DNA of 54,258 nt, from the NCBI RefSeq assembly GCF_000337615.1, contig NZ_AOII01000088.1:101371-155628 (forward strand), written 5' to 3'. Below the pieces are notes generated by a model, which searched no databases, was not told where the DNA came from, and was given only the letters and a program-made list of their open reading frames with translations. The DNA comes from Natrinema pallidum DSM 3751 (lineage in GTDB: Archaea; Halobacteriota; Halobacteria; Halobacteriales; Natrialbaceae). The number at the start of each line of letters is the position of its first letter. Positions within the stretch are counted from its first letter, which is position 1. Shown here piece after piece: positions 11,482 to 19,407 of the stretch. The position numbers were made by a program, and so were the translations under genes.

Positions 11482-12756
11482 TTACTCGCTCCGAACGACG
11501 ATTGCGTCGTCCGTGATCTCCAGTATCTGCGAGGAGTCGACCGGATAGTCCTCGTCACCGTGGCCGCCCCAGTCCAGACGTGCTTTGAGCCGATCCGTCA
11601 GTCCGGGCTCCGGATCGACGTACGCGGTCTGGCCCTCGACCGCGGCGACCATGCCGATCTGCTGACCCGACTCGTCGACGACGTCTTTCCCCTGCTCGTG
11701 GTGTGACAGTTCGATCGGCGACGCGTCCGCCGGTTCGTTCGTCGACCCCACGCCGGCCTCGGTCTCGGGACTCGCCGTCGACTCGTCGCCCATGGCTCCG
11801 GTTTCCATCTCGCCGGCCTCCAGCCTGTCGTACTCCTCGATATCGATGATCTCCCCGTCGAGCACCTCGCTGCCGACGACCTCGGACTCGAGCAGTTCCG
11901 ACTCCTCGAACACGTAAACCAGCCGCCGCCGCTCGTCGAGTTCCTCCTCGACGGTCCGCCGCTCGATGAGTTCGCTTCGGACGGCGTCGCCTTCCGTCCG
12001 CTGGCTCTGGATGACCTCCCGCTCGAGGACGTCGTCGGCTGCCACGCTGGACCGGAGGACATCGCTCTCGAGGATCGACCGCTGGACGCTCTCGAGTTGG
12101 ATATCCGTTTCGACGACATCGCGTTCCATCTCCTGATCCTGTTCGATGTCGATATCGACGATGCGGCTCTCGACGATGTAGCGTTCGATCTCCTCGATCG
12201 TATCGAGGCGCGTCTCGTCGACGGCTACCTCGATGGTGTCGTCGCCGACGAACTCGGTGTCGACGATGTCGCGGGACAGGCGTTCGGAGTCGACGACCTC
12301 GCGTTCGACCAGTTCCGTGTCGATCACCTCGCTCTCGATCGTGTCCCGCTCGACGACCTCGGTCTCGACGACCTGCGTCTCGACGATCTCCGTCGTCACC
12401 GTTTCGCCGCGTCGCAGCGAATCCTCGAGTTCGTCCCGGCCGAGGTCGGCGCGTTCGAACGCCCGGTCGCGCTCGACGATTTCGAAGAAGCCCATCCCCT
12501 CTCCGGCCGGCTCCTCTTCGTGGTAGACGAATACGAGGTCGTCGTCTTCGAACCGCTCCGTGAACTCGTCCCAGGTGGCCTCCTCGTGGCGCTCGCCCAT
12601 CTCGTCGCGGCGAGCGAAGGAGTGGCCGTGCCCCTCGCTGTCCCGGACCCTGACCGGGACGGCGTCGCGGGCCTCGGCCCACTCCCTGATGCGCTCGGGA
12701 TCGGTCGTCAGTCGTCGCTGCGCCGGTGTCTCGGACGGGGGTGTATCGTCTGCCAT
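11482..12756 (-). CDS. Acidic protein with about 37 tandem five-residue repeats and a PRC-barrel-like tail
   Basis: A 424-residue protein that I cannot assign to a named family. Residues 1-115 are a charged globular-looking region (RDSEGHGHSFARRDEM, LVFVYHEEEPAG). Residues about 117-310 are a near-continuous array of pentapeptides with consensus [S/T/R]-[E/D]-x-[V/I/L]-[E/D], for example TEIVE, TQVVE, TEVVE, SEVID, TELVE, REVVD. One single-residue slip occurs near residues 220-226. Residues 311-340 are a low-complexity acidic linker. Residues 345-424 look like a PRC-barrel (GKDVVDESGQQIGMVAAVEG, then SQILEITDDAIVV). No signal peptide or membrane helix. A regular five-residue period with alternating acidic and aliphatic residues suggests a solenoid or long beta-structure. 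Function unknown. Confidence 0.75.
   Translation of the reverse strand: MADDTPPSETPAQRRLTTDPERIREWAEARDAVPVRVRDSEGHGHSFARRDEMGERHEEATWDEFTERFEDDDLVFVYHEEEPAGEGMGFFEIVERDRAFERADLGRDELEDSLRRGETVTTEIVETQVVETEVVERDTIESEVIDTELVEREVVDSERLSRDIVDTEFVGDDTIEVAVDETRLDTIEEIERYIVESRIVDIDIEQDQEMERDVVETDIQLESVQRSILESDVLRSSVAADDVLEREVIQSQRTEGDAVRSELIERRTVEEELDERRRLVYVFEESELLESEVVGSEVLDGEIIDIEEYDRLEAGEMETGAMGDESTASPETEAGVGSTNEPADASPIELSHHEQGKDVVDESGQQIGMVAAVEGQTAYVDPEPGLTDRLKARLDWGGHGDEDYPVDSSQILEITDDAIVVRSE
11827..12408 (-). repeat. Coding 15-bp tandem repeat array (pentapeptide repeats)
   Basis: DNA behind residues 117-310 of the preceding gene. At 12350-12394 the 15-bp units are nearly identical (plus-strand form TCGACGAcCTcgGTC, repeated three times with one to three changes). 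Elsewhere only the encoded pattern is kept, so the array is old and under protein-level selection rather than a fresh slippage product. Confidence 0.8.
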
Positions 12757-12986
12757 CTCGCTAGGCCATGTGACCGACCCGCACTTGAGTCACCAGGGCC
12801 GTCCCGTCGGGTCAGTGTCTCGTTTCTCGACCCCCCACTGGCGGCCGGCACGGGCCGGGTCGTAATCCGCTATTGCCGTCTCCGCTGGCAACCGTTTCAT
12901 CGCTCGACTCGCGCGTAGCACGTGCTTACCGCTTGCGGGGGTCGGGCCACATCTCGCGTAGTGAACGAGACGCGTTCCCGCTCGGC

Positions 12987-13577
12987 TCAATCGGACTCGT
13001 ACTCGGCCCAGATGTATCGCGTCGCGGCGCTTCGATACGGCCGCCACGGCTCGGCGATCTCGCGCATCTCCGCCCGGGTCAACTCGTCGCCGTCGGCGTA
13101 CAACTCCTCGATTCCGCGCCGAACGGCGAGATCGCCGAGGGGAAGCACATCGGGCCGCTCGAGGACGAATAGGAGGTACATGCGTGCAGTCCACGCGCCG
13201 ACCCCCTTGATCTCGGTCAACAGGTCGATGACCTCGTCGTTGGCGTAGGAGGCCAGCCCCGCCCGCGTGTAGTCGGTTTCCTGAAACGCCCGCGCGGCGT
13301 TTCGGATGTACTCGACCTTGCTTCGGGAGAGGCCCGCATCGCGGAGCGCCGCCTCGTCCGCAGCCAGGACGGTTGCCGGGGTTACGTCCCCCTCGAGCAA
13401 GTCGAAGACGCGCTCTCGAACCGCCGCCGCGCTCGCCGTCGAGAGCTGTTGGTTGATGATCGAGATACAGAGCCGTTCGTACTCGTTCCAGTCCGGTTCG
13501 ACGTAGGGATCGTGCCGATCGACGAGCGCCGCCATCACGGGATCGTCGCGAAGGACGGCGTGTGCCGCTTCGTTCAT
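12987..13577 (-). CDS. DNA-3-methyladenine glycosylase (AlkA-like, HhH-GPD superfamily)
   Basis: A 196-residue base-excision repair enzyme. It removes alkylated bases from DNA. The helix-hairpin-helix is LLTEIKGVGAWTARM (119-133), and the catalytic Asp149 follows in LPLGDLAVRRG. An upstream ISIINQQLSTASA helix is typical of compact AlkA-like proteins. The ATG at 13577 gives MNEAAHAVLRDDPV. A longer frame extends upstream but overlaps the flavoprotein gene and has no family similarity. It follows the flavoprotein gene by 76 bases on the same strand and could share a transcript. Confidence 0.9.
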   Translation of the reverse strand: MNEAAHAVLRDDPVMAALVDRHDPYVEPDWNEYERLCISIINQQLSTASAAAVRERVFDLLEGDVTPATVLAADEAALRDAGLSRSKVEYIRNAARAFQETDYTRAGLASYANDEVIDLLTEIKGVGAWTARMYLLFVLERPDVLPLGDLAVRRGIEELYADGDELTRAEMREIAEPWRPYRSAATRYIWAEYESD

Positions 13578-13653
13578 ACGGTGGTGTGGATACGGGAGTA
13601 GGGAGCCGCGAACGCATATGCGTCTCGGTTGGACGGGCGGTCGAACCGACGGC

Positions 13654-15534
13654 TCACTCGAGGTGGTGGTAGTCGAGTTCGTACCCCTCCGCGAGCGCCT
13701 CTCGGACGGCCGGGCTGGGTTCGCCGACGCCGCGCCGACCGATCGAGAGGCCGTCCGTGCCGGCGGCGATGACCAGATTGGCCCGCCAGTCGGCGTCCGT
13801 CTCGGGGGCGTCCGTCCGATAATGAGCGCCGCGGGATTCGGATCGCTCGAGCGCCGCTTGGAGCATCGCTTCGGCGACGGTGAGGCTCGCCGAGAGGTCG
13901 ACAGCGTACTCGACGGACTTCGAGGTGAGGTCGCCGTCGACGCGGAGGTCGGCCGTTCGCGTCCGCAGGTCCGCGAGCGTCGCGAGCCCCTCGCGGAGCC
14001 CTGCCTCGTCGCGGAGGATGCCGGCGTGGTCCCACAGCAAGTCGCCGAGTTCCGCGAGAAGGGCCGTCGGCGCGACGCTCCCGTCCGAATCGGCGAGCGC
14101 TCGGAGCGCGCCGAATTCACGTTCGGCGAGCGCTCGCTGGCCGTCGGTCACGGTGGGGTCAGCGTCGCCGTCGGTCACCGCGCTCGCGACGTGGTCGCCG
14201 ACGAGCTTGCCGATCGCGACGGTCTCGGCGAGCGAGTTCCCGCCGAGGCGGTTCGCGCCGTGGACGCCCGCGACCGTCTCACCGACGGCGTAGAGCCCGT
14301 CGACGCCGGTTTCACCGGTCCGGAAGTCGATGTCGACGCCGCCCATCGTGTAATGGGCCGTCGGGGCGACCGTCATCGGTTCCGCGGTGATGTCGACGCC
14401 CAGCGACTCGAAGCGCTCGACCATCGACGGCAGCCGCTCGCGAATGTACGCGGCGTCCCGGTGGGAGATATCGAGGAAGACGCCACCGTCGTCAGTGCCT
14501 CGTCCCTCGCGGACCTCCTGTGCGATGGCGCGTGCGACGACGTCGCGGGCGTCGAGTTCCATCTGATCGGGCGAGTATCGCTCCATGAACCGCTCGCCCT
14601 CCGCGTTGTACAGTCGCCCGCCTTCGCCGCGGACCGCCTCCGTGACCAGTCGGCCGTCCCACTCCTCACCGTAGCGGTCGCCGACCATCCCGGTCGGGTG
14701 GAACTGGACGAACTCGAGGTCGACCAGCCGTGCCCCCGCCTCGAGCGCCAGCGCCTGCCCGTCGCCGTTGTTCTCGTCGTCCCGCGAGGAGTGGCGGTGA
14801 TAGAGCGCCGAGAACCCACCCGCCGCGAGGACGACGTGATTCGTTCGGACGAGCAGTCCCTCCCCGGACTCCATATCGAAGCCGACGGCACCGTCGACGC
14901 GCTCCCCGTCCGAAAGCAAGCGCGTGATCAGCACATTCTCGCGGTAGGGTATGTCGAGGGCCTGCGCGCGCTCGATGAGCGTCTCGAGCATGGCCTCGCC
15001 GGTCCGGTCGCCGACGAAACAGGTCCGCCGGTAGGACTGCGCGCCGAAGTACCGCTGGTTGATGTCGCCGTCCGCGGTCCGGTCGAACGGCATCCCCCAC
15101 GCCTCGAGTTCGCGGATGCGGTCGGGCATCTCTCGGGTCGTCAACTCGACCGCTTCGGGGTCGTTCAGGTGATGGCCCTCGGTGAACGTGTCCGCCGCGT
15201 GGATCGTCCAGTCGTCCTCGGGATCGAGCGAGCCCAGCGCGGCGTTGATGCCACCGGCCGCCCACGTCGTGTGTGCATCGCCGTGATCGCGTTTGCCGAT
15301 TACGAGCGGATCGATCCCCGATTCGGCGAGTTCGATCGCGACGCGAGCGCCCGCCGCACCCGCCCCGACGACGAGCACGGGCGTCGTCACCGTCTCGTAC
15401 GGGAGGCCACCGCCGGACCCGGGGTCACCCTCGGTCTCGATGCGGTTCTCGATGCCCGCGGTCGACGGGTCGTGGCTCGTCGGTCGGCGCTCGTCGCCCG
15501 TCGTCCCGTTACCGTTCGCTGGTGTTTTTGTCAT
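13654..15534 (-). CDS. FAD-dependent oxidoreductase of the SdhA/FrdA/NadB family (second copy)
   Basis: A 626-residue flavoprotein, a paralogue of the SdhA at the left edge. The N-terminus has about 50 disordered residues, then the Rossmann motif VLVVGAGAAGA (54-64). AHTTWAAGGINAAL (87-100) follows, where His88 aligns with the covalent-FAD His of SdhA/FrdA. L-aspartate oxidase NadB lacks this His. HPTGMVGD, AVRGEGG, HYTMGGVDIDF and HGANRLGGNSLAE are substrate and FAD-site motifs. No Fe-S or membrane subunit gene is adjacent, so its electron partner is unknown. Fumarate reductase-like or aspartate oxidase-like activity are both possible. No nadA or nadC lies nearby, which speaks mildly against NadB. 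Confidence 0.8.
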   Translation of the reverse strand: MTKTPANGNGTTGDERRPTSHDPSTAGIENRIETEGDPGSGGGLPYETVTTPVLVVGAGAAGARVAIELAESGIDPLVIGKRDHGDAHTTWAAGGINAALGSLDPEDDWTIHAADTFTEGHHLNDPEAVELTTREMPDRIRELEAWGMPFDRTADGDINQRYFGAQSYRRTCFVGDRTGEAMLETLIERAQALDIPYRENVLITRLLSDGERVDGAVGFDMESGEGLLVRTNHVVLAAGGFSALYHRHSSRDDENNGDGQALALEAGARLVDLEFVQFHPTGMVGDRYGEEWDGRLVTEAVRGEGGRLYNAEGERFMERYSPDQMELDARDVVARAIAQEVREGRGTDDGGVFLDISHRDAAYIRERLPSMVERFESLGVDITAEPMTVAPTAHYTMGGVDIDFRTGETGVDGLYAVGETVAGVHGANRLGGNSLAETVAIGKLVGDHVASAVTDGDADPTVTDGQRALAEREFGALRALADSDGSVAPTALLAELGDLLWDHAGILRDEAGLREGLATLADLRTRTADLRVDGDLTSKSVEYAVDLSASLTVAEAMLQAALERSESRGAHYRTDAPETDADWRANLVIAAGTDGLSIGRRGVGEPSPAVREALAEGYELDYHHLE

Positions 15535-15564
15535 CGAGTGAACGTACCCGCCGGCCGGATTTAG

Positions 15565-15583
15565 GCATCGTCCCGAACGATGC
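15565..15583. promoter_or_regulatory. Perfect inverted repeat before the flavoprotein gene
   Basis: GCATCGT-CCCGA-ACGATGC, a 7-bp perfect dyad with a 5-base centre, ends about 30 bases before the ATG at 15534. On the minus strand it is directly followed by a TATA-like CCTAAAT. The position suits an operator for a regulator. A terminator for a gene on the plus strand is unlikely, since none ends here. Confidence 0.4.
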
Positions 15584-15817
15584 AGAACGCGCGCCTCAAC
15601 GACTCTGGAGCCGACTTTCGTGTTTCGATCGTCGCCAAGCGTTGCGGAGAAAGTCGACTCGCGTACCGATCACCCAACTGCGACGGCCCGTCAGCGACAC
15701 TCGACGCGCCCGATCGGCTCGTCCGTCCACGGAGACGCGAGCCACGGCAATCGTGTCGCCGGGCATCTCGAGGGCCTGCCACCCCTCACTCCGGACCGGC
15801 GGACGGACGATGCGGCG

Positions 15818-18319
15818 TTACCGATCGTCCCTCGCGGCATCCGCGGGCCGCTCGGGATCGACGCTCGCGAGGCGCATCGCGTTGCCGGTGACGCCGAGAC
15901 TCATCCCCATGTCACCGACCACGACAGCCAGCGCGACGCTCACCAGTCCCAGCGGCACGCCGATCGCGAGCAGGGCCTTCACGGCCAGGCTCGCCCAGAC
16001 GTTCTGCCGGATGACGCCGTTGGCCGTGTGAGACAGGTCGTACAGATACGGTAACTTCCCGATATCGTCGCCCATCAGTGCGATGTCCGCCGTCTCGAGG
16101 GCGGTATCGGTGCCGGCCGCGCCCATCGCGATGCCGACCTCGGCGGTCGCGAGCGCGGGCGCATCGTTGATGCCGTCGCCGACCATCGCCACCTCGCCGG
16201 ACGCCGCCTGCAGTTCCTCGACGGCCGCGACCTTCTCGTCGGGCAGGAGTTCGGCGCGGTACTCGTCGACGCCGACCTGTTCGGCGATCGCCCGCGCCGT
16301 CCCTTCGTTGTCCCCGGTCAGCATCACGACGTGCTCGACGCCGAGGGCGTGGAGCCGCTCGACCGCCCATCGCGAGGCGGGTCGGACCTCGTCGGCGATC
16401 GCGATCGCGCCCAGCAACGCCGTCTCCGTTCCGACGAGGACGACCGTTTTGCCCTCCCGCTCGAGCGCGGCGAGCGTTCCCTCGTCGAACGTCGCCTCGA
16501 CGGCCTCGACCGCACCCTCGGGGGCGACGCCACCGTCAGTCCGCGGGTCCGACGAGCCGTCAGCGGCCGCATGGGCCCGCGACAGATCGAAGCCTAACTC
16601 TTCGAACAGCGCGGGCTTGCCTACGTAGTAGGTCTCGCTACCGTCGGACGCGTCCGCCGAGCCTCCGGCTTCGCCGGAGACGTCGATCTCCCCGCGGATT
16701 CCTCTGCCAGTCAGGCTCTCGAATCCCGTCGGTTCGGGGAGATCGCCGACGCCCGCCTCGTCGGCGCGGGCGAGGATCGCGTCTGCGATGGGGTGCTCGC
16801 TGCGTCGCTCCAGTCCGGCAGCGCGGCGCAGCAGCGTCGCTTCGTCGGTGTCGCCGACCGGGACGACATCGGTGACGGCCAGCTCACCTTTCGTGAGCGT
16901 CCCGGTCTTGTCGACGGCGACGACATCGACCTCGCCCATCGCCTCGAGGTAGTTGCCGCCTTTGATCAGGACGCCGTTCTTCGCGGCGCTCGTGACCCCT
17001 GAGACCACCGACACGGGCGTCGAGATGACGAACGCACAGGGACAGGCGATCACCAGCAACGTGAGTCCGCGAACGAACCACGTCCCCCAGTCGCCGGCGA
17101 ACGCGATCTCGTAGCCGGCGACGCCCGCGGTGACCGGATCGCCGATCACCAGCGGCGGCACGGCGGCGGTCAGGATCGCCAGCACGACCACGACGGGCGT
17201 GTAGTGCCCCGCGAACCGGTCGACGAACTGCTCGGTCTCGGTCTGCTTCGCTTGTGCGCCCTGGACCATCTCGATGATCCGCGAAAGCGTCGAGTCGCCC
17301 GCCGTCGAGGTCACCTCGACCTCGAGATAGCCATCCTCAGTGATCGAACCGGCGTACACCTCGTCGCCCTCGGACTTGTCAACGGGGACGCTCTCGCCGG
17401 TAATCGGCGATTCGTCGACCGCGCTTCCGCCCTCGCGGACCGTGCCATCGAGCGGGATCTTGTCGCCGGGCCGGACGACGACGGTCTCGCCGACCGCCAC
17501 GTCGTCCGCGTCGACGGTCACCTCCGCGCCGTCGACGGCTTCGCCGTCTGCTCGGGGCGTCTCCGACGACCCGGTGTCGCGAACGACCGTGGCCTCGTCC
17601 GGCGAGAGTTCCAGCAGTTCGCGCAACGAGTCTCGGGCCCTGTCCATCGCGTAGTCCTCGAGCAGTTCGGCGATGCTGAAGAGGACGGCCAGCGTCGCGG
17701 CCTCGACGAAGTAGCCGATGCCGGTCGCGGCGATGATCGCCGTTCCCATCAGAAGGTCGATGTCGAGGCTCCGGTTCGTCGCGGAGTAGTAGCCGCTCCG
17801 AACGACGGGAACGCCGCTAACGGCGACCGCCCCGAGGAAGAGCAGGTCCGCGACGTGAAGCGGGTACTCGAGAACGCTCGCTACCGCGGCGTTCCCGCCC
17901 GTCAGGACGAACTCGAAGCTCAGCCCGAGGGCGACGAAGACCGCGCCGAGCCACGTCTTCTTCGCGCGGGGACTCGTCCAGACCTCCGAGGGCGGCGCGA
18001 CGTTGACGCCGCCGGCGCTCGAGTCCGACTCGGTCGCCCCGTCACCGCCGTCCATTCCCCCGGTGACCTCGTAGCCGGCACCCTCGATCGCCTCGACCAC
18101 GTCGGCCTCGGCGGCTCGATCGGGGTCGTACGTGACCGTGGCCGTCCCGGTTGTCGGATTGAGGTCGGCGTCGACGACTCCGTCGACTCGTCCCAGGCTC
18201 TTGTCGACCTTCCCCGCACAGGACGGACAGTCCATCTCGGGGACGGCGAGCCGGGCGGTCAACTCCCGTCGTTGGCCGCCACCGTCCGATTCCCTCGTCG
18301 CGTCCGCTTCAGTACTCAT
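15818..18319 (-). CDS. zntA: Heavy-metal P1B-type ATPase, Zn/Cd/Pb exporter class
   Basis: An 833-residue ATP-driven metal exporter in the cytoplasmic membrane. Order: an N-terminal metal-binding domain with MDCPSCAG (Cys31, Cys34), two helix pairs, the actuator TGES loop, and the transport helix Cys426-Pro-Cys428 inside CPCAFVISTPVS. After these come DKTGTLT (phosphorylated Asp470), SEHPIADAI and GDGINDAPAL. The CPC helix sequence and the following AAKNGVLIKGG are those of the Zn/Cd (ZntA/CadA) class rather than copper CopA. The metal is inferred, not proven. A probable regulator gene lies just upstream on the same strand, with a perfect palindrome between. Confidence 0.92.
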   Translation of the reverse strand: MSTEADATRESDGGGQRRELTARLAVPEMDCPSCAGKVDKSLGRVDGVVDADLNPTTGTATVTYDPDRAAEADVVEAIEGAGYEVTGGMDGGDGATESDSSAGGVNVAPPSEVWTSPRAKKTWLGAVFVALGLSFEFVLTGGNAAVASVLEYPLHVADLLFLGAVAVSGVPVVRSGYYSATNRSLDIDLLMGTAIIAATGIGYFVEAATLAVLFSIAELLEDYAMDRARDSLRELLELSPDEATVVRDTGSSETPRADGEAVDGAEVTVDADDVAVGETVVVRPGDKIPLDGTVREGGSAVDESPITGESVPVDKSEGDEVYAGSITEDGYLEVEVTSTAGDSTLSRIIEMVQGAQAKQTETEQFVDRFAGHYTPVVVVLAILTAAVPPLVIGDPVTAGVAGYEIAFAGDWGTWFVRGLTLLVIACPCAFVISTPVSVVSGVTSAAKNGVLIKGGNYLEAMGEVDVVAVDKTGTLTKGELAVTDVVPVGDTDEATLLRRAAGLERRSEHPIADAILARADEAGVGDLPEPTGFESLTGRGIRGEIDVSGEAGGSADASDGSETYYVGKPALFEELGFDLSRAHAAADGSSDPRTDGGVAPEGAVEAVEATFDEGTLAALEREGKTVVLVGTETALLGAIAIADEVRPASRWAVERLHALGVEHVVMLTGDNEGTARAIAEQVGVDEYRAELLPDEKVAAVEELQAASGEVAMVGDGINDAPALATAEVGIAMGAAGTDTALETADIALMGDDIGKLPYLYDLSHTANGVIRQNVWASLAVKALLAIGVPLGLVSVALAVVVGDMGMSLGVTGNAMRLASVDPERPADAARDDR

Positions 18320-18356
18320 TACGTCGAGGTACGGGCGTCAGTTCGATAAGCTTTGG

Positions 18357-18370
18357 TTGGAATATTCCAA
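18357..18370. promoter_or_regulatory. 14-bp perfect palindrome in the zntA promoter
   Basis: TTGGAATATTCCAA is its own reverse complement. It lies 38 bases before the ATPase ATG and 15 bases beyond the stop of the upstream regulator gene. It contains a central AATATT that could double as part of a TATA region. Likely an operator controlling the ATPase separately from its regulator. Confidence 0.55.
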
Positions 18371-18385
18371 GACGCTGCGGCACCG

Positions 18386-19135
18386 CTAGAGCGGCGTCGA
18401 CGTCCCGTCGGCAAATCCGTCGTCCGCGACGTACCGTTTGGCCAACCGTTCCTCGGCCCGGCGGAGCCGGTAGGTGAGCGTCGACCGGGGCACGTCCAGA
18501 TGGGCGGCGAGGTCGCCGACATCGATCTCTCGAGGCGACTCGTAGTACCCGTGTTCGACCGCGCCCCGAAGCGCGGCCTCCTGTTCGGGGGCGAGGCCGT
18601 TCGCCCCGTCGTTCGGTTCGCCCGTCGACGCGGCGGCGTCGGCCGTTCGGAGCATCTCCATCCGGGCGCTGTCGCCGATCGCCGCCTCGAGAGCGTCGAA
18701 GAACCCCGCCGCGTCGCCCTCGCCGGAGTGGACGACCCGCCACGTGTAGTGGCGGCCCTCGTGCCGCGTCTCGAACAGCACGCCGTCGCCGAGGTGATCG
18801 CGGGCGATGTGCGGGACGGATGCACAGGTCGGGGTGCGCTCCCAGTCGGAGTAGAGGACGAGCGTGTCGTCGGTGCGGTCGAGGACTTGCGTGGCCTGGG
18901 TCGCGCCGCAGTCGTCGGTCGCCAGACAGTCGGCGTAGTAGTCGCTGTTGAGAAAGGCCTCCTCGATATCCGCGAGGGCCGCCGCCGTGCCGGTCACGTG
19001 GTCGACCCGCCAGAGGCGCTCGTCGGTGGCGTGCAGCGATAGCGACCGGATTCTGGCGTCGGGATGGTCGGCGAGCGCGTCCGCCACCCTGTTACAGCCG
19101 GGTTCGTACTCGAGGGCGAAGACGAACTCTCGCAT
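18386..19135 (-). CDS. HTH-10 (bacterio-opsin activator type) transcriptional regulator
   Basis: A 249-residue regulator with an N-terminal ligand or sensor region starting MREFVFALEYEPGCNRVADALADHP. A C-terminal HTH-10 helix-turn-helix follows at about residues 195-245 (EIDVGDLAAHLDVPRSTLTYRLRRAEERL, quoted in two halves as IDVGDLAAHL and RSTLTYRLRRAEE). The open frame goes on upstream to 19369, but that part crosses a transposase relic and is not regulator-like, so the start at 19135 is chosen. Several cysteines (for example in CLATDDCG) could bind metal. Its position right before the metal ATPase suggests metal-responsive control of that gene. This is an inference. Confidence 0.8.
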   Translation of the reverse strand: MREFVFALEYEPGCNRVADALADHPDARIRSLSLHATDERLWRVDHVTGTAAALADIEEAFLNSDYYADCLATDDCGATQATQVLDRTDDTLVLYSDWERTPTCASVPHIARDHLGDGVLFETRHEGRHYTWRVVHSGEGDAAGFFDALEAAIGDSARMEMLRTADAAASTGEPNDGANGLAPEQEAALRGAVEHGYYESPREIDVGDLAAHLDVPRSTLTYRLRRAEERLAKRYVADDGFADGTSTPL

Positions 19136-19300
19136 ACCGACGGTAGGGACCGCTGCGACAAAGGGTTTCCCGCTCGCTTCCATCGTCAGACCCGGGGCCG
19201 CGATGTTCGAACACGTCTTCGCGCACGTGGTCTTCGTCGCGCTATCGGTGGCGATCGTGATCGCCTGACTGGGCGAATTAGTTCGACGTTCGCGACGACA

Positions 19301-19340
19301 CTTGATGAGAGAGTTCAGCACCGAGTGAGTGAAGAATTGC
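19301..19340 (-). mobile_element. Short relic of an IS6-type transposase gene
   Basis: Read on the minus strand this 40-bp piece matches 20525-20564 of the neighbouring IS at 34 of 40 positions. It encodes AILHSLGAELSHQ against AILRSLGIERSHQ of the intact copy. Similarity stops on both sides, with no terminal repeat. It marks the left border of the AT-rich island and shows an older, mostly lost insertion in opposite orientation. Confidence 0.6.
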
Positions 19341-19348
19341 CTTCTCTC

Positions 19349-19384
19349 TTTATATATGGGAATATACATAAGTTATTTATACAT
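19349..19384 (+). promoter_or_regulatory. Strong AT-rich promoter before the Tat-peptide gene
   Basis: Several TATA-like boxes follow each other (TTTATATA at 19349, AATATACAT at 19361, TTATTTATACAT at 19373). The last is 24-35 bases from the ATG at 19408, the spacing expected for a leaderless transcript. Confidence 0.5.
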
Positions 19385-19407
19385 ATCTAATATAGATATA
19401 ATCGCAG

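Noticed and set aside
12340-12400. 15-bp tandem repeats considered as CRISPR or iterons
   Set aside because: Units are contiguous without spacers and in frame with a protein repeat, so they are coding repeats.
12097-12918. Plus-strand frame across the pentapeptide-repeat gene with its own regular repeats
   Set aside because: Its regularity only mirrors the 15-bp coding repeat of the other strand. The minus-strand reading has acidic haloarchaeal composition and a sensible tail domain.
13618-15564. Long plus-strand open frame across the second flavoprotein gene
   Set aside because: Shadow of the minus-strand flavoprotein, with no domain and unbalanced composition.
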